Assembly: GCA_902534465.1 (NCBI GenBank) | Contig: CACAPU010000003.1 | Span: 33,142 to 97,141, forward strand | DNA from: an uncultured Pelagibacteraceae bacterium | GTDB taxonomy: Bacteria > Pseudomonadota > Alphaproteobacteria > Pelagibacterales > Pelagibacteraceae | Reading direction: 5' to 3' | Length of the DNA stretch: 64,000 nt | In this document: positions 38,015-52,186 of the stretch, piece by piece | How positions within the stretch are numbered: the first letter of the stretch is position 1 | Layout of the letters: every line of letters begins with the position of its first letter | Notes under the pieces: model-generated | What the model saw: only the letters and a program-made list of their open reading frames with translations | Told to the model about the DNA's origin: nothing | Databases searched by the model: none | Made by a program: the position numbers and the translations under genes

Positions 38015-39456
38015 GCATCAACAACCATTGTATCTTTAGACCCACCTCCTTGAGAACTATTTACTATGGTACTTCCTTTTCTCAAAGCAACTCTTGTAAG
38101 ACCGCCAGTTGTAACATAAGAAGTTTTGCCAGTTAATATAAAAGGCCTTAAATCTAAATGTCTTGGCTCAATACCATTTTCACAAATAGTTGGTATTGTT
38201 GATAATATTTCTAGAGGTTGAGCTACAAATTCTCGAGGATTTTTTTTAATCTTTTTTACCATCTCTTCTCGCTCTTTTTTTGGTGCTTTCGGACCAATCA
38301 TTATTCCATATCCACCTGAAGCATTTGCTGGTTTAACAACAAGCTTAGCTATATTTTCAATTACATGTTGCATGTGAACTTTGTTTTCACACAAAAATGT
38401 TTCTACTTGGTTAAGTTTAGGTTGCTCACCTAAATAATAGACAATCATTTTATTAACATAAGAATAAACAGCCTTATCATCTGCAACTCCAGTTCCAAGG
38501 GCGTTAATAATACCAACATTTCCCTTTTTCCAACATTTAAATAACCCAGGAACTCCGATGAGTGATTCTTTGTTGAATACTTTTGGATCAAGAAAAGTAT
38601 CATCTAATCTTCTGTATATACAATCAACTTTTAATTTTCCTTTAACTGTTTTCATATAAACAAAATCATTTTCAACAAATAAATCTTTACCCTCGACCAA
38701 AGCAATTCCCATTTGTTGAGCTAAAAACGAATGTTCAAAGTAGGCTGAATTATATATGCCTGGTGTTAAAACAACCATGTGAGGATTATCAGTTTTTTTT
38801 GGTATGCATTCAATCATACTTTGGTAAAGTTTATTAGAATACTGGTGGATTGAGGAAACTTTATATCGGGTAAATAATTCCGGAAATACGTCCCTCATTA
38901 CCATTCTATTTTCCAACATATACGATACCCCTGATGGGACACGTAAATTATCTTCGAGAACCAGGTATTCTCCATTAATATTTCTAATTAAATCAATTCC
39001 CGATATATTTGCCCAAGCTTTATACTTTGGAGAAAAACCTTCACACTCTTTTAAATAAAATGGTGAATTAAATATTAATTCTTTTGGAACAACCTTATCC
39101 TTAAAAATTTTTTTTTTATTATAAACATCATCTATAAATAAATTTAATGCTTTAACTCTTTGAATTAATCCTCTAGAAATTTTATTCCATTGAGACTTTG
39201 GAATAATTCTTGGTATGATATCTAATGGCCATTTTTTTTCCTCTGCTCTATTGTTTGCTGCATAAACTCTAAAATTAATACCTCTTGCACTTATGGTACT
39301 TTGACAATTTTTTTCAATTTCCTGAAGTTTTTTTGTTCCATGTCTTTCTAATATGCCAGTCATAATTCTAGCATGTTTTCTAATTTTATTTTCTTCTGTC
39401 AAATATCCATCATATGCAGATTTTGAATCATAATTTTTCCATAGAGAAACAGACAT
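38011..39456 (-). CDS. Circularly permuted ATP-grasp protein (DUF404/DUF407 type)
   Basis: A 481-residue member of the circularly permuted ATP-grasp family, probably an ATP-dependent ligase forming peptide-like bonds; its substrate is unknown. Family-like blocks are [81 protein letters not shown] and the C-terminal [18 protein letters not shown]. In many bacteria this gene is clustered with an alpha-E (DUF403) gene, a transglutaminase-like gene and the Anbu protease gene. Here only Anbu is adjacent, divergently oriented across 105 bp. Confidence 0.93.
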   Translation of the reverse strand: MSVSLWKNYDSKSAYDGYLTEENKIRKHARIMTGILERHGTKKLQEIEKNCQSTISARGINFRVYAANNRAEEKKWPLDIIPRIIPKSQWNKISRGLIQRVKALNLFIDDVYNKKKIFKDKVVPKELIFNSPFYLKECEGFSPKYKAWANISGIDLIRNINGEYLVLEDNLRVPSGVSYMLENRMVMRDVFPELFTRYKVSSIHQYSNKLYQSMIECIPKKTDNPHMVVLTPGIYNSAYFEHSFLAQQMGIALVEGKDLFVENDFVYMKTVKGKLKVDCIYRRLDDTFLDPKVFNKESLIGVPGLFKCWKKGNVGIINALGTGVADDKAVYSYVNKMIVYYLGEQPKLNQVETFLCENKVHMQHVIENIAKLVVKPANASGGYGIMIGPKAPKKEREEMVKKIKKNPREFVAQPLEILSTIPTICENGIEPRHLDLRPFILTGKTSYVTTGGLTRVALRKGSTIVNSSQGGGSKDTMVVDA

Positions 39457-39512
39457 TTTATAATTTTTGATAAAAAAAATTACAAAACAATTGCTAAATA
39501 CAAATAGCTGCT

Positions 39513-39542
39513 ATGACATAAAATATTTGATAATTATGTCAT
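39513..39542. promoter_or_regulatory. Inverted repeat between ATP-grasp and Anbu genes
   Basis: A perfect 9-bp inverted repeat (ATGACATAA at 39513-39521, TTATGTCAT at 39534-39542) with a 12-bp spacer lies in the middle of the divergent intergenic region. The word ATGACATA recurs at the Anbu start codon (39562-39569). It could be a regulator-binding dyad for both genes. No regulator is identified. Confidence 0.45.
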
Positions 39543-39561
39543 TTTTAAATAAAAATCGCTC

Positions 39562-40287
39562 ATGACATACTGTATTGGAATAAAAACAAATGAAGGGTTA
39601 GTCTTCGCATCAGACTCGAGAACTAATGCGGGTTTAGATAATGTAAATATTTATTCGAAAATGTTTACTCATGATGTTGGTGATAGAACAATTGTAATGG
39701 TAACATCTGGTAACTTAGGAACATCACAAGCTGTTTACAAATCTGTAGAGAAGGATTTAAAAAGCTCATCAGGAATACTTAATTTAAATACATGTAAAGA
39801 CTTTGAACAAATTGCATCTTATGTGGGAAGTCTAAATATAAAACACTCATCTCCTCAAGGAATAAATACTGATGATGTCCTTTTAGGTTCAACTTTTATA
39901 ATAGGTGGTCAAATAAAAGGACAAAAGCCAGAGCTATACCTTATATATCCTCAGGGAAACTATATAAGACCAGCAGACAGTAAACCTTACCTGGTGATTG
40001 GTGAGGTTAAGTATGGCAAACCAATACTTGATAGAGTGATTAAACCAGATGTATCAATTGGAGATGCATCAAGGTGTGCACTAATTTCTATGGACTCTAC
40101 TTTAAAAAGTGACTTAACTGTTGGTCCTCCCATTGATTTTGCAATTTACAAAAAAGATGAAAATAAATTAGCATCATTAAAATGTTTAAGTTTAAATGAT
40201 GAAGATTATTCTAAAGTCTGCAACACCTGGTCTGAGGGAATTTTTAAAGTATTTGATACATTTCCTAGATTTGATTGGGAGGATTAA
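39562..40287 (+). CDS. anbu: Anbu proteasome-type protease
   Basis: Ntn-hydrolase of the Anbu family (ancestral beta-subunit), self-assembling relatives of proteasome beta subunits and HslV; 241 residues. It starts MTYCIGIKTNEGLVFASDSRTNAG: after Met removal Thr-2 is the expected N-terminal nucleophile, with the Asp and Lys/Arg positions following in the family pattern. VTSGNLGTSQA and the C-terminal PRFDWED are typical of the family. Substrates are unknown. Divergent from the ATP-grasp gene, its usual genomic partner; the 3' end shares TTAA with the convergent oxygenase-like gene. Confidence 0.92.
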   Translation: MTYCIGIKTNEGLVFASDSRTNAGLDNVNIYSKMFTHDVGDRTIVMVTSGNLGTSQAVYKSVEKDLKSSSGILNLNTCKDFEQIASYVGSLNIKHSSPQGINTDDVLLGSTFIIGGQIKGQKPELYLIYPQGNYIRPADSKPYLVIGEVKYGKPILDRVIKPDVSIGDASRCALISMDSTLKSDLTVGPPIDFAIYKKDENKLASLKCLSLNDEDYSKVCNTWSEGIFKVFDTFPRFDWED

Positions 40288-40949
40288 TTTTCAACTTTCC
40301 AATCAGTTTTAAAAGTCACATAATTTACTTGTAAACACCTTCTCTCTTTAATTATCTCTTTCTTTTCCATTCCATGCCAAGTATTGGGTCCACTAGAAAA
40401 AAAATATCCATAATTATCTTTATAAGGTAATGTTTTAATTAGCTTTAAATCACTATCATAAAAATCTGTACCAAGTTCCTCACTTTCATTATGTTTATTA
40501 ACGAATAATAAACATGACATAAGCTTTTCCTTAATATCACAATGTGGTTTCAGCCAAAAACCTTCTCGATCACATATAACCTCAACTCGTACATAAGAAT
40601 TAGACAAATCTTTATTGATTAATTCAGAAATTTTTAGATGAGTTTCTTTACTTTGAAGTTCTTTAATTAAATTTGTGAGACCTGGAAATTCTCTGGTATT
40701 TTCATGAGTTATAAAACATCGAAATTTTAAAGCTTTTCCACCATCTGAAATTCCCTCTCTAAATTTTCCCTCACCTCCATCAATAGCTCTGGTTCCATCA
40801 TAATTAAGGTTATGTTTTGCTGGGTCAGATATATCTGCACTTATTATCTCATTTATTTGATCATCTGTTAGAGGTTTATTTAATTCCCAATGCTCGAATG
40901 GATTATCAAATTTTTTTGAGTCGTTTAATATTGAGTTTAAAAATGACAT
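40284..40949 (-). CDS. 2OG-Fe(II) oxygenase-like protein
   Basis: A 221-residue protein with the double-stranded beta-helix iron site pattern: H136 and D138 in KPHCDIKEK, distal H192 in NTWHGMEK, and Arg at 203-204 suited to bind 2-oxoglutarate. This places it in the prolyl hydroxylase-like 2OG-Fe(II) superfamily. The substrate is unknown; the similarity is structural-motif level only. The ATG overlaps the stop of the ELM1-family gene upstream, so the two probably form an operon. Confidence 0.75.
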   Translation of the reverse strand: MSFLNSILNDSKKFDNPFEHWELNKPLTDDQINEIISADISDPAKHNLNYDGTRAIDGGEGKFREGISDGGKALKFRCFITHENTREFPGLTNLIKELQSKETHLKISELINKDLSNSYVRVEVICDREGFWLKPHCDIKEKLMSCLLFVNKHNESEELGTDFYDSDLKLIKTLPYKDNYGYFFSSGPNTWHGMEKKEIIKERRCLQVNYVTFKTDWKVEN

Positions 40950-41893
40950 TAATAATTAATTTTTTCTTTTATAATTTTTGCTACCCTATTAGTTTCATCA
41001 AGACTTTGATAGGTCCAATTTTCAACATCTTCTCCAAGATTTCTAGTAATATTTAAATCTCTAAACAATTTTCGAAATCTTTGGAACCGAATATCATTTT
41101 TTTTAGGCAAAATATTTGCAATATAAATAGGTTTTCCTGTTAAAGCAGCTTCAGAGATCATTGAGCTTGAGTCACAAGTAACTATAATGTTCTCTGAAAT
41201 GGCTAAAGCAGATAAATAGGCTTTTTTATCTACATTCATTATAACTGTATGATTTTCACCAAAAAATTCTTTTGCATAATGAATTGTATTTACTGGTGTC
41301 CTCATTGATGGAATTACGACAAGTTGAAAATCTTTTTTCTTTAAAAGCTTATAGAAAATTGAAAAAATATGTTTCATGTTTTTTGTTGAATAATCATAGT
41401 ATTTGGTTGGTCCACCCATAATTAAGCACCAAATATTTCTGTTATCTTTTCTTATAAATGAGTTTAAGTAATCCTTGTTTTCCTCTATTTCCTCTTTTGT
41501 AAGATAGTGAATTGCACCTTTCGTATTAATTATATTTGAACCACTAATTCCATCATGTTCGGGTGCTATAATAAGATCAAAATAATCAAAGTTTATTTTT
41601 GGATCTTGTATATGAATATTAAAAACTTTTTTATTTGAGATTTTTTTTAAATGAATTGATGGAATTATACTTTTTCTTCCACAAGAAATTATTATATCGA
41701 AATCTGAATAGTTTATTTTTTTGTAAACATTTTGAGAAATTGGCGTAAATTTTGGTGGAATTAAACTCCATAAATTTTTAAGTTCAACCTTGTGGTGAGT
41801 AAAATCAAGATCAAGAGCTTTGGCTAAACCTTCTACTTGGCTAAGCATGCCATGCATGCCCTCAGTCAATAATATACCTTTTAATTTGCTCAT
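40949..41893 (-). CDS. ELM1/GtrOC1-family putative glycosyltransferase
   Basis: A 314-residue protein of the family that includes plant mitochondrial fission factor ELM1, widespread in alphaproteobacteria. It has a GT-B-like fold and no settled bacterial function. Supporting segments are TEGMHGMLSQVEGLAKAL, IISCGRKSIIPSI, IHIQDPKINFDYFDLIIAPEHDG (two blocks), CLIMGGPTKYYDYS and ENIIVTCDSSSMISEA. Its start codon is only 20 bp from that of the divergent trxB. Confidence 0.82.
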   Translation of the reverse strand: MSKLKGILLTEGMHGMLSQVEGLAKALDLDFTHHKVELKNLWSLIPPKFTPISQNVYKKINYSDFDIIISCGRKSIIPSIHLKKISNKKVFNIHIQDPKINFDYFDLIIAPEHDGISGSNIINTKGAIHYLTKEEIEENKDYLNSFIRKDNRNIWCLIMGGPTKYYDYSTKNMKHIFSIFYKLLKKKDFQLVVIPSMRTPVNTIHYAKEFFGENHTVIMNVDKKAYLSALAISENIIVTCDSSSMISEAALTGKPIYIANILPKKNDIRFQRFRKLFRDLNITRNLGEDVENWTYQSLDETNRVAKIIKEKINY

Positions 41894-41913
41894 TATTTAC
41901 TATATAGACCTGT

Positions 41914-42861
41914 ATGAGTGAAAAACCAACTAAACATACAAAAGTGTTAATAATTGGATCAGGGCCAGCTGGTTATACAGCTGCTGTTTATGCTGCGAGA
42001 GCTATGCTTAAACCAATGTTGGTTGCTGGTATGCAACCGGGTGGTCAATTAACTATAACAACTGATGTTGAGAACTACCCTGGATTTGCAGATGTTATTC
42101 AAGGGCCATGGCTAATGGAACAAATGAGAGAGCAGGCAAAAGCAGTTGGAACCGATTTAGTTGAAGATCATATTCAGTCAGTAAATTTAAAATCTAAACC
42201 GTTTGAGGCAATTGGTGATGGAGGGCAAAAATATACGGCAGACTCGATTATAATTTCGACTGGAGCACAAGCAAGATGGTTAAACATTGAATCTGAACAA
42301 AAATTTAAGGGATTTGGAGTATCAGCTTGTGCAACATGTGATGGCTTTTTTTTCAAAGATAAAATAGTTGCAGTTGTTGGTGGAGGAAATGCTGCAGTAG
42401 AAGAAGCTATGTTTCTTACAAAATTTGCATCAAAGGTACAATTAATTCATAGGCGAGATGAACTTAGAGCTGAAAAACTTTTACAGAAAAAATTAATGGA
42501 AAATAAAAAAATTGAGATTATTTGGGACTCTGTTGTTGAAGAAGTAATAGGTGATGATGAGCCAAAAAATGTAAAAGGATTGAAAATTAAAAATGTTAAA
42601 ACTAATGAAACATCAGATTTAAAGATAGATGGATTATTTATAGCTATTGGACATGATCCTGCTACATCTTTATTTAAAGATCAGCTAGAAATGGATAGCA
42701 CAGGCTATTTAATTACTAAAAGCGATTCTACCGAGACTAATATTCCAGGAGTTTACGCAGCTGGAGATGTGAAAGATAAAATTTATAGGCAGGCAGTAAC
42801 TGCAGCAGGAATGGGCTGTATGGCTGCATTAGAGGCAGAGAAATATTTAGCTGCAAATTAA
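41914..42861 (+). CDS. trxB: Thioredoxin reductase TrxB
   Basis: FAD/NADPH flavoenzyme that reduces thioredoxin; 315 residues. It has an N-terminal FAD loop (IIGSGPAGYTAAVYAARA), the redox-active CATC (about C138/C141), the NADPH loop (VVGGGNAAVEEAMFL) and a C-terminal FAD contact (GVYAAGDVKDKIYRQAVTAA). Length and motif order are standard for the low-molecular-weight bacterial enzyme. Followed after 26 bp by a psiE-like gene. Confidence 0.97.
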   Translation: MSEKPTKHTKVLIIGSGPAGYTAAVYAARAMLKPMLVAGMQPGGQLTITTDVENYPGFADVIQGPWLMEQMREQAKAVGTDLVEDHIQSVNLKSKPFEAIGDGGQKYTADSIIISTGAQARWLNIESEQKFKGFGVSACATCDGFFFKDKIVAVVGGGNAAVEEAMFLTKFASKVQLIHRRDELRAEKLLQKKLMENKKIEIIWDSVVEEVIGDDEPKNVKGLKIKNVKTNETSDLKIDGLFIAIGHDPATSLFKDQLEMDSTGYLITKSDSTETNIPGVYAAGDVKDKIYRQAVTAAGMGCMAALEAEKYLAAN

Positions 42862-42887
42862 TAAAATATCATTTATAAAATAATTTT

Positions 42888-43271
42888 ATGGAGAATATTG
42901 TAAAACAAATTCAATTATTAGCTTTAGTAATAATACTTGGGGCTACCGTTATTGCGTTTGGTATAGAAATATATCAAATGATTGAAGTTCAAAAAGTCAC
43001 TTTAGCTGATTTGCTATTACTATTTCTTTATTTAGAGGTTTTAGCTATGGTCAGAGTATTTTGGGAGAGTCAATCAATTCAAATAACATTGCCATTGTTT
43101 ATTGCTATAACAGCTCTTGCTAGATTTATTATACTGCAAGGAAAATCAATAAATCCAGAAGTATTGCTTTATGAAGCTGGAGCAATTGTACTAATAGCAA
43201 TAGCTATACTAGTTCTGAGATTTAGAAATTCTCCTGTTTTTGGCTTAGAGAAAAAAAGAAAATCAAAATAG
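42888..43271 (+). CDS. psiE: PsiE-family membrane protein
   Basis: A 127-residue inner-membrane protein with four predicted helices, resembling phosphate-starvation-inducible PsiE (LADLLLLFLYLEVLAMVRVFW, in two blocks, is the conserved part). Molecular function unknown. It lies between trxB and an epimerase-type gene in the same direction with short gaps, so it is probably co-transcribed with them. Confidence 0.82.
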   Translation: MENIVKQIQLLALVIILGATVIAFGIEIYQMIEVQKVTLADLLLLFLYLEVLAMVRVFWESQSIQITLPLFIAITALARFIILQGKSINPEVLLYEAGAIVLIAIAILVLRFRNSPVFGLEKKRKSK

Positions 43272-43283
43272 TTTTAAAATTAT

Positions 43284-47674
<4,391 letters not shown>

Positions 47675-47693
<19 letters not shown>

Positions 47694-48430
47694 TTATTAC
47701 AGGTGGAGCCACTAGAATTGGCGCTGCTATTGCTAAAAAACTATCTGGCAAGGGGGTTGAAATAGTTATTCATTTCAACAAATCAAAAATAAAGGCAGAA
47801 AATCTTAAAAAAGAATTATCACAAAATGGTACAAAGGTTTATTTGGTAAAAGGAGATTTAAGTGTAGAAAAAGATGTAAACAAAATTGTTAAGTTTGCAA
47901 AAAGTAAACTTAAATATTTTGACTGTCTGATAAACAACGCATCACTTTTTGAAAATGACAAATTAGAGAATTTTACTACTGATAGTTGGGGGCATCACTT
48001 AAGAACTAATTTAAGAACGCCTGCTCTTCTTTCAAAAGAATTTGCTAAAAATATTAGAGGAAAAAATAATAATATTATAAATATAATTGATCAAAGAGTA
48101 TTCAAATTAACTCCATACTTTTTTTCTTATACAATCAGTAAAACAGGCCTTTATACTTTGACCAAGACTAGTGCAATGAGTTTAGCTCCAAAAATAAGAG
48201 TTAATGGAATTGCTCCAGGTCCTACAATTAAGAACAAAAGGCAAAGTGAGAAACATTTCAAAAAACAATACATGGCAACTCCATTAAAAAGACAAGTAGA
48301 TGTTGAACAGATATGTAATGCTGTTGACTTTTTTATTAAAAATATATCTATTACTGGGCAGGTCTTAGCTATTGATAGTGGACAAAATCTGAACTGGCAA
48401 ACACCAGATATTATGAAAGGAAAAGAATGA
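47675..48430 (+). CDS. SDR oxidoreductase, FolM/pteridine-reductase-like
   Basis: A 251-residue classical short-chain dehydrogenase. The cofactor loop is [12 protein letters not shown]: TGx3RxG, with Arg, is the variant typical of pteridine reductases and FolM. NNASLF and the catalytic YTISK are present, along with [10 protein letters not shown] after the active site. folB lies two genes downstream, so a dihydropterin/dihydrofolate reductase role is plausible, though unproven; other SDR substrates remain possible. Confidence 0.8.
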
Positions 48431-49356
48431 AAAAAATTTTTTTAATTTTAATATTTTTATTAATCTCTAATAATGTTTATGCTACTAAAATTTTAAAAAG
48501 TGGCTTTATTACTAAATCAGCTAAAGTAAAAGAAGGTTTTGTTGTTGAGGACCCTAAAAATAAAATTATAATTATTTTTAATCATGGTCAAAACACAAAT
48601 GACAAGGCAAAAAAGAATGAATGTGTTTGGGCAATGGATCTAATGAATCAAGCATCACTAGTAGATGAAGAAATCAACGGTAAGAGAATTATGGTTTATA
48701 ACTTTTGCTCTAATGACTTTGCGGGTGATATGTCATTGAAAAAAAGCTGGTGGAAATCTAAAACTCCTTATGTGGGTAAACATAAATTAGATAAAAGAGT
48801 TGAAAAAAACTTAGAATTAGTTGAAAAATTTGTAAATATAGGAGTTCCCAGAAAACAGATTATTATATCAGGTCACTCTTGTGGTGGTCTATTAACTTTA
48901 ATGTTATTAGCTGCTCATCCTGATAAAGTAGGTGGAGGTATATCGTACATGCAAGCTTGTTTTGGTAAACTTTCCAAAAAATATAAAGTCAAAAAAGTTG
49001 GTCCTGAGGAGGCACTAAAAAAATTTGCTAAAAAGCGCCCAGGTCCTGCAGAACTAAGACAAAGACAGATTGATAATATTAAAAAATCAAATAATGTACC
49101 CGTTCTAGCTTTTACTCATCCTAGAGATAAGTATGAAGGACTGTTATCAGATTGGTTAGAAGAAGTCCCTGGCGTTGAAAGAATTGTTATTTCAGAGAAT
49201 TATAAAGTTAATGGAAAAAAATGTATGGTAGGAGGATATGACTGGAAAGATAATGTTTCAACACAAAAAAATCCAGGACACGTAATGAATATGGCTGATT
49301 GTTTTCAATATTATAATCCAGTCATTTTAGATTATATTGCCTCAAGACTTAAATAA
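48427..49356 (+). CDS. Exported alpha/beta-hydrolase-fold protein
   Basis: A 309-residue protein with a cleavable signal peptide (IFLILIFLLISNNVYA). An oxyanion-like strand (IIIIFNHGQNTNDK) is followed by a nucleophile elbow (ISGHSCGGLL, Ser). A later Asp (THPRDKYEG) and His (NPGHVMNMAD) complete a probable Ser-Asp-His triad. Likely a periplasmic esterase or peptidase with unknown substrate. Its start overlaps the SDR stop by 4 bp, and folB follows after one base, so it is embedded in the repair/folate operon. Confidence 0.75.
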   Translation: MKKIFLILIFLLISNNVYATKILKSGFITKSAKVKEGFVVEDPKNKIIIIFNHGQNTNDKAKKNECVWAMDLMNQASLVDEEINGKRIMVYNFCSNDFAGDMSLKKSWWKSKTPYVGKHKLDKRVEKNLELVEKFVNIGVPRKQIIISGHSCGGLLTLMLLAAHPDKVGGGISYMQACFGKLSKKYKVKKVGPEEALKKFAKKRPGPAELRQRQIDNIKKSNNVPVLAFTHPRDKYEGLLSDWLEEVPGVERIVISENYKVNGKKCMVGGYDWKDNVSTQKNPGHVMNMADCFQYYNPVILDYIASRLK

Positions 49357-49357
49357 T

Positions 49358-49783
49358 ATGAGAAAAAATAATCTTAATATTATTAAAATAGATAAGAATA
49401 AAACTCTTTTCAATTACGAAAAGAAGGTACTTATTAAAGAACTTATTTTAAATTTAAAACTTGGATATTTCGATTTTGAAAAAGAGGCTCCTCAGAAAGT
49501 AAAATTTAATTTAGAGATAAATTACGAGGATAAAAAACCTTCAAATGACAAAGACATTAAATCAATTGTAAATTATTCAAAAATTGTAAGATTGATAAAA
49601 AAACTTGTAAAAAATAAACACTATAATTTTCTTGAAACATTAGCGGAGGATGTATTCGACGAATTATTCAAAGATAAAAGAATTGATAAAATAAGTCTTC
49701 AAATTGAGAAATTAGAAATCATGAAAGATTGTTCATCCGTTGGTATCCAAATTTCAAAAAAAAGAAGCCATGATAAGCTCTGA
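49358..49783 (+). CDS. folB: Dihydroneopterin aldolase FolB
   Basis: Converts 7,8-dihydroneopterin to 6-hydroxymethyl-dihydropterin in folate synthesis; 141 residues from the chosen ATG at 49358. FolB hallmarks are [20 protein letters not shown] (in the usual place of IGVYDWE), a central [12 protein letters not shown], the catalytic-region FLETLAEDV and a final beta hairpin ending VGIQI. Slightly longer than E. coli FolB because of an N-terminal extension. Overlaps uvrC by 14 bp. Confidence 0.85.
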   Translation: MRKNNLNIIKIDKNKTLFNYEKKVLIKELILNLKLGYFDFEKEAPQKVKFNLEINYEDKKPSNDKDIKSIVNYSKIVRLIKKLVKNKHYNFLETLAEDVFDELFKDKRIDKISLQIEKLEIMKDCSSVGIQISKKRSHDKL

Positions 49784-51605
49784 TATTGGTAAAGAAGCAA
49801 TAAAAAAAGAGTTACCGCTTATACCCAAACTTCCTGGGGTGTATAGGATGTTAAATTCTAAAAATGAAATACTTTACGTTGGTAAGGCAAAAAACTTACC
49901 GAATAGATTAAAAAGTTATGTATCAGAGAAAAATCATATTATTAGAACTGAGAGAATGTTATCTCAAACAACTAAAATTGAGATTACTAGCACCTCAAAT
50001 GAAAGTGAGGCGCTACTTTTAGAAGCAAACTTAATTAAAAAGTATAAACCTAGGTTTAATATTTTACTTAGAGATGATAAATCATTTCCATTTATTTTTA
50101 TCGGTAATCAAGATAAATGGCCTCAAATTAGAAGACACAGAGGAAAAAAAACTAAAGAGGGTTTTTATTTTGGACCATTTGCTTCAGCCGGATCTGCGAA
50201 TTGGACCATCAAAATGATCCAAAAAATTTTTCAGCTTAGAGTTTGTGATGATTCAGTTTTTAAAAAAAGAGAGAGACCATGTATTCTTTATCAAATTAAG
50301 CGATGTTCTGGGCCATGTGTTGGATATATAGAAGAGAATGAATATAAGATGTCTGTAGACAACGCAATTGAATTCGTATCAGGGAAATCAAGAAAAATTC
50401 AAAAAAATTTATCAAACCAAATGGAAAAGGCTAGTGAAGATTTAGATTTTGAAAAAGCTGCAATATTAAGAGATAGAATAAAATCTTTAAATATTATTCA
50501 ATCATCTCAAAGAATAAATGAGGCAAATTTAGTAGAGGCCGATGTAATAGCTGGCTACAAAGAGTCTGGAAAAACCTGTATTCAAGTTTTTTTCTATAGA
50601 TCAAAACAAAACTGGGGTAATCAAGCCTTTTTTCCTAAACATGATCCAAATGATAACATAAAAGAAATACTTAATTCTTTTGTATCTCAATTCTATGAAA
50701 ACAAAAGCGTACCGAGCTCTATAATTTTGAGTGAAGATATTAAAGAAAAAGTTTTAATTGAGAAAACACTCTCACACAAAGAGAATAAAGAAATAAATAT
50801 TTCAGTAGCAAAAAAAGGATCTAAACTTAAAGTTGTAAATCAAGCACTCAAAAATGCAAAAGATAGTTTAAATAGAAAAATTTATGAGAGCCAAAATAAT
50901 AAAGAACTTTTTGAAAACGTATCTAAAAAATTTGATTTAGAAAATAATATTAATTTAATCGAAGTCTATGACAATAGTCATATTCAAGGGACTAATAGTG
51001 TGGGCGCACTAATAACATATGGTGAGGAAGGTTTTATTAAAAAAAGATATAGAAAATTTAATATTAAGATTAAGAAAAATGAGCAGGATGATTATGGAAT
51101 GATGCGTGAGGTTTTAAACAGAAGATTTAAAAGGGCTGTTCAAGAAAAGGATAATTATTTAACGATGCCAGACTTAGTAATAATTGATGGAGGAAAAGGT
51201 CAATATTCTGTAGCAAGAGAAACACTTAACGAATTAGGACTGCATGATATTCCTATGATAGCAATTGCAAAAGGGAAATATAGAAACAGTGGAAACGAAA
51301 CTTTCTTTCATAATGGTAAAGAATTCAAATTTGAAAAGAACGACCCTACTCTCTTTTTCTTACAAAGATTAAGAGATGAGTCCCACAGATTTGCAATTAG
51401 CGCTCATAGAGCTAAGAGGAAAAAGGGTATTAGTAAGTCTTTACTTGATCAAATTGATGGAATAGGATCTATAAGAAAAAGGGCACTTTTAAATCATTTT
51501 GGATCTGCTAGAGCTGTTGAGTCGGCTAGCTTAGATGAAATAAAAACTGTTGAAGGAGTTGAAGAAAAAGTTGCTAAAAAGATATATAATTTTTTTCACG
51601 AATGA
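49770..51605 (+). CDS. uvrC: Excinuclease ABC subunit UvrC
   Basis: Makes both incisions in nucleotide excision repair; 611 residues. The order is an N-terminal GIY-YIG nuclease domain ([18 protein letters not shown]), a cysteine-containing segment ([15 protein letters not shown]), a UVR motif ([15 protein letters not shown]), the RNase H-like second nuclease domain ([27 protein letters not shown]) and C-terminal helix-hairpin-helix repeats. I chose the ATG at 49770; a TTG at 49740 would lie further inside folB. Confidence 0.97.
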   Translation: MISSDIGKEAIKKELPLIPKLPGVYRMLNSKNEILYVGKAKNLPNRLKSYVSEKNHIIRTERMLSQTTKIEITSTSNESEALLLEANLIKKYKPRFNILLRDDKSFPFIFIGNQDKWPQIRRHRGKKTKEGFYFGPFASAGSANWTIKMIQKIFQLRVCDDSVFKKRERPCILYQIKRCSGPCVGYIEENEYKMSVDNAIEFVSGKSRKIQKNLSNQMEKASEDLDFEKAAILRDRIKSLNIIQSSQRINEANLVEADVIAGYKESGKTCIQVFFYRSKQNWGNQAFFPKHDPNDNIKEILNSFVSQFYENKSVPSSIILSEDIKEKVLIEKTLSHKENKEINISVAKKGSKLKVVNQALKNAKDSLNRKIYESQNNKELFENVSKKFDLENNINLIEVYDNSHIQGTNSVGALITYGEEGFIKKRYRKFNIKIKKNEQDDYGMMREVLNRRFKRAVQEKDNYLTMPDLVIIDGGKGQYSVARETLNELGLHDIPMIAIAKGKYRNSGNETFFHNGKEFKFEKNDPTLFFLQRLRDESHRFAISAHRAKRKKGISKSLLDQIDGIGSIRKRALLNHFGSARAVESASLDEIKTVEGVEEKVAKKIYNFFHE

Positions 51606-52186
51606 AAATCAAAATTCCAAATTATCTCACAATTGGTAGAATAATAATTGTTCCAATATTTGTATTTACATTTTATCTACCGGGATTTTATGGTGATGTA
51701 ATACCATTTGCTTTATTTGTAATCGCATCATTTACTGATTTTTTGGATGGATTATTGGCAAGAATGTTTAAAGAAGAGTCTAAACTCGGTGAACTCTTAG
51801 ATCCAATTGCAGATAAAATTATAGTAGCAACTGCATTAATATTGTTAGTTATGGATGGTACTATTAAAAATTATGAGGTGATAGCTGCTATAATTATATT
51901 AACGAGAGAGATATTAATTTCAGGTTTAAGAGAATTTTTGGCAAAAGGAAGTGTTAAACTTCCCGTCTCAAGTCTAGCAAAAGTAAAAACATTTCTGCAA
52001 ATGTTTTCAATTTCTGTTTTATTGACAGGGGATACTGGAAATAAAATTATAAACTTTCAAGATTACAACGCCCAAACAATTGGAATTATTTTATTATGGC
52101 TTTCTGCTTTTCTTACTTTATATACAGCTTATGAATATTTAAGAAAAGGGATTGACCACGCAATATCTGAAGATAATAAAGATTAG
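51602..52186 (+). CDS. pgsA: CDP-diacylglycerol--glycerol-3-phosphate phosphatidyltransferase PgsA
   Basis: Inner-membrane enzyme for phosphatidylglycerol synthesis; 194 residues, about five membrane helices. The CDP-alcohol phosphatidyltransferase signature DGx2ARx8Gx3D is visible in [15 protein letters not shown] followed by [11 protein letters not shown]. The N-terminal [10 protein letters not shown] also fits PgsA. uvrC-pgsA adjacency is common in proteobacteria. Overlaps uvrC by 4 bp and shares TTAG with the convergent ilvE. Confidence 0.95.
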   Translation: MKIKIPNYLTIGRIIIVPIFVFTFYLPGFYGDVIPFALFVIASFTDFLDGLLARMFKEESKLGELLDPIADKIIVATALILLVMDGTIKNYEVIAAIIILTREILISGLREFLAKGSVKLPVSSLAKVKTFLQMFSISVLLTGDTGNKIINFQDYNAQTIGIILLWLSAFLTLYTAYEYLRKGIDHAISEDNKD

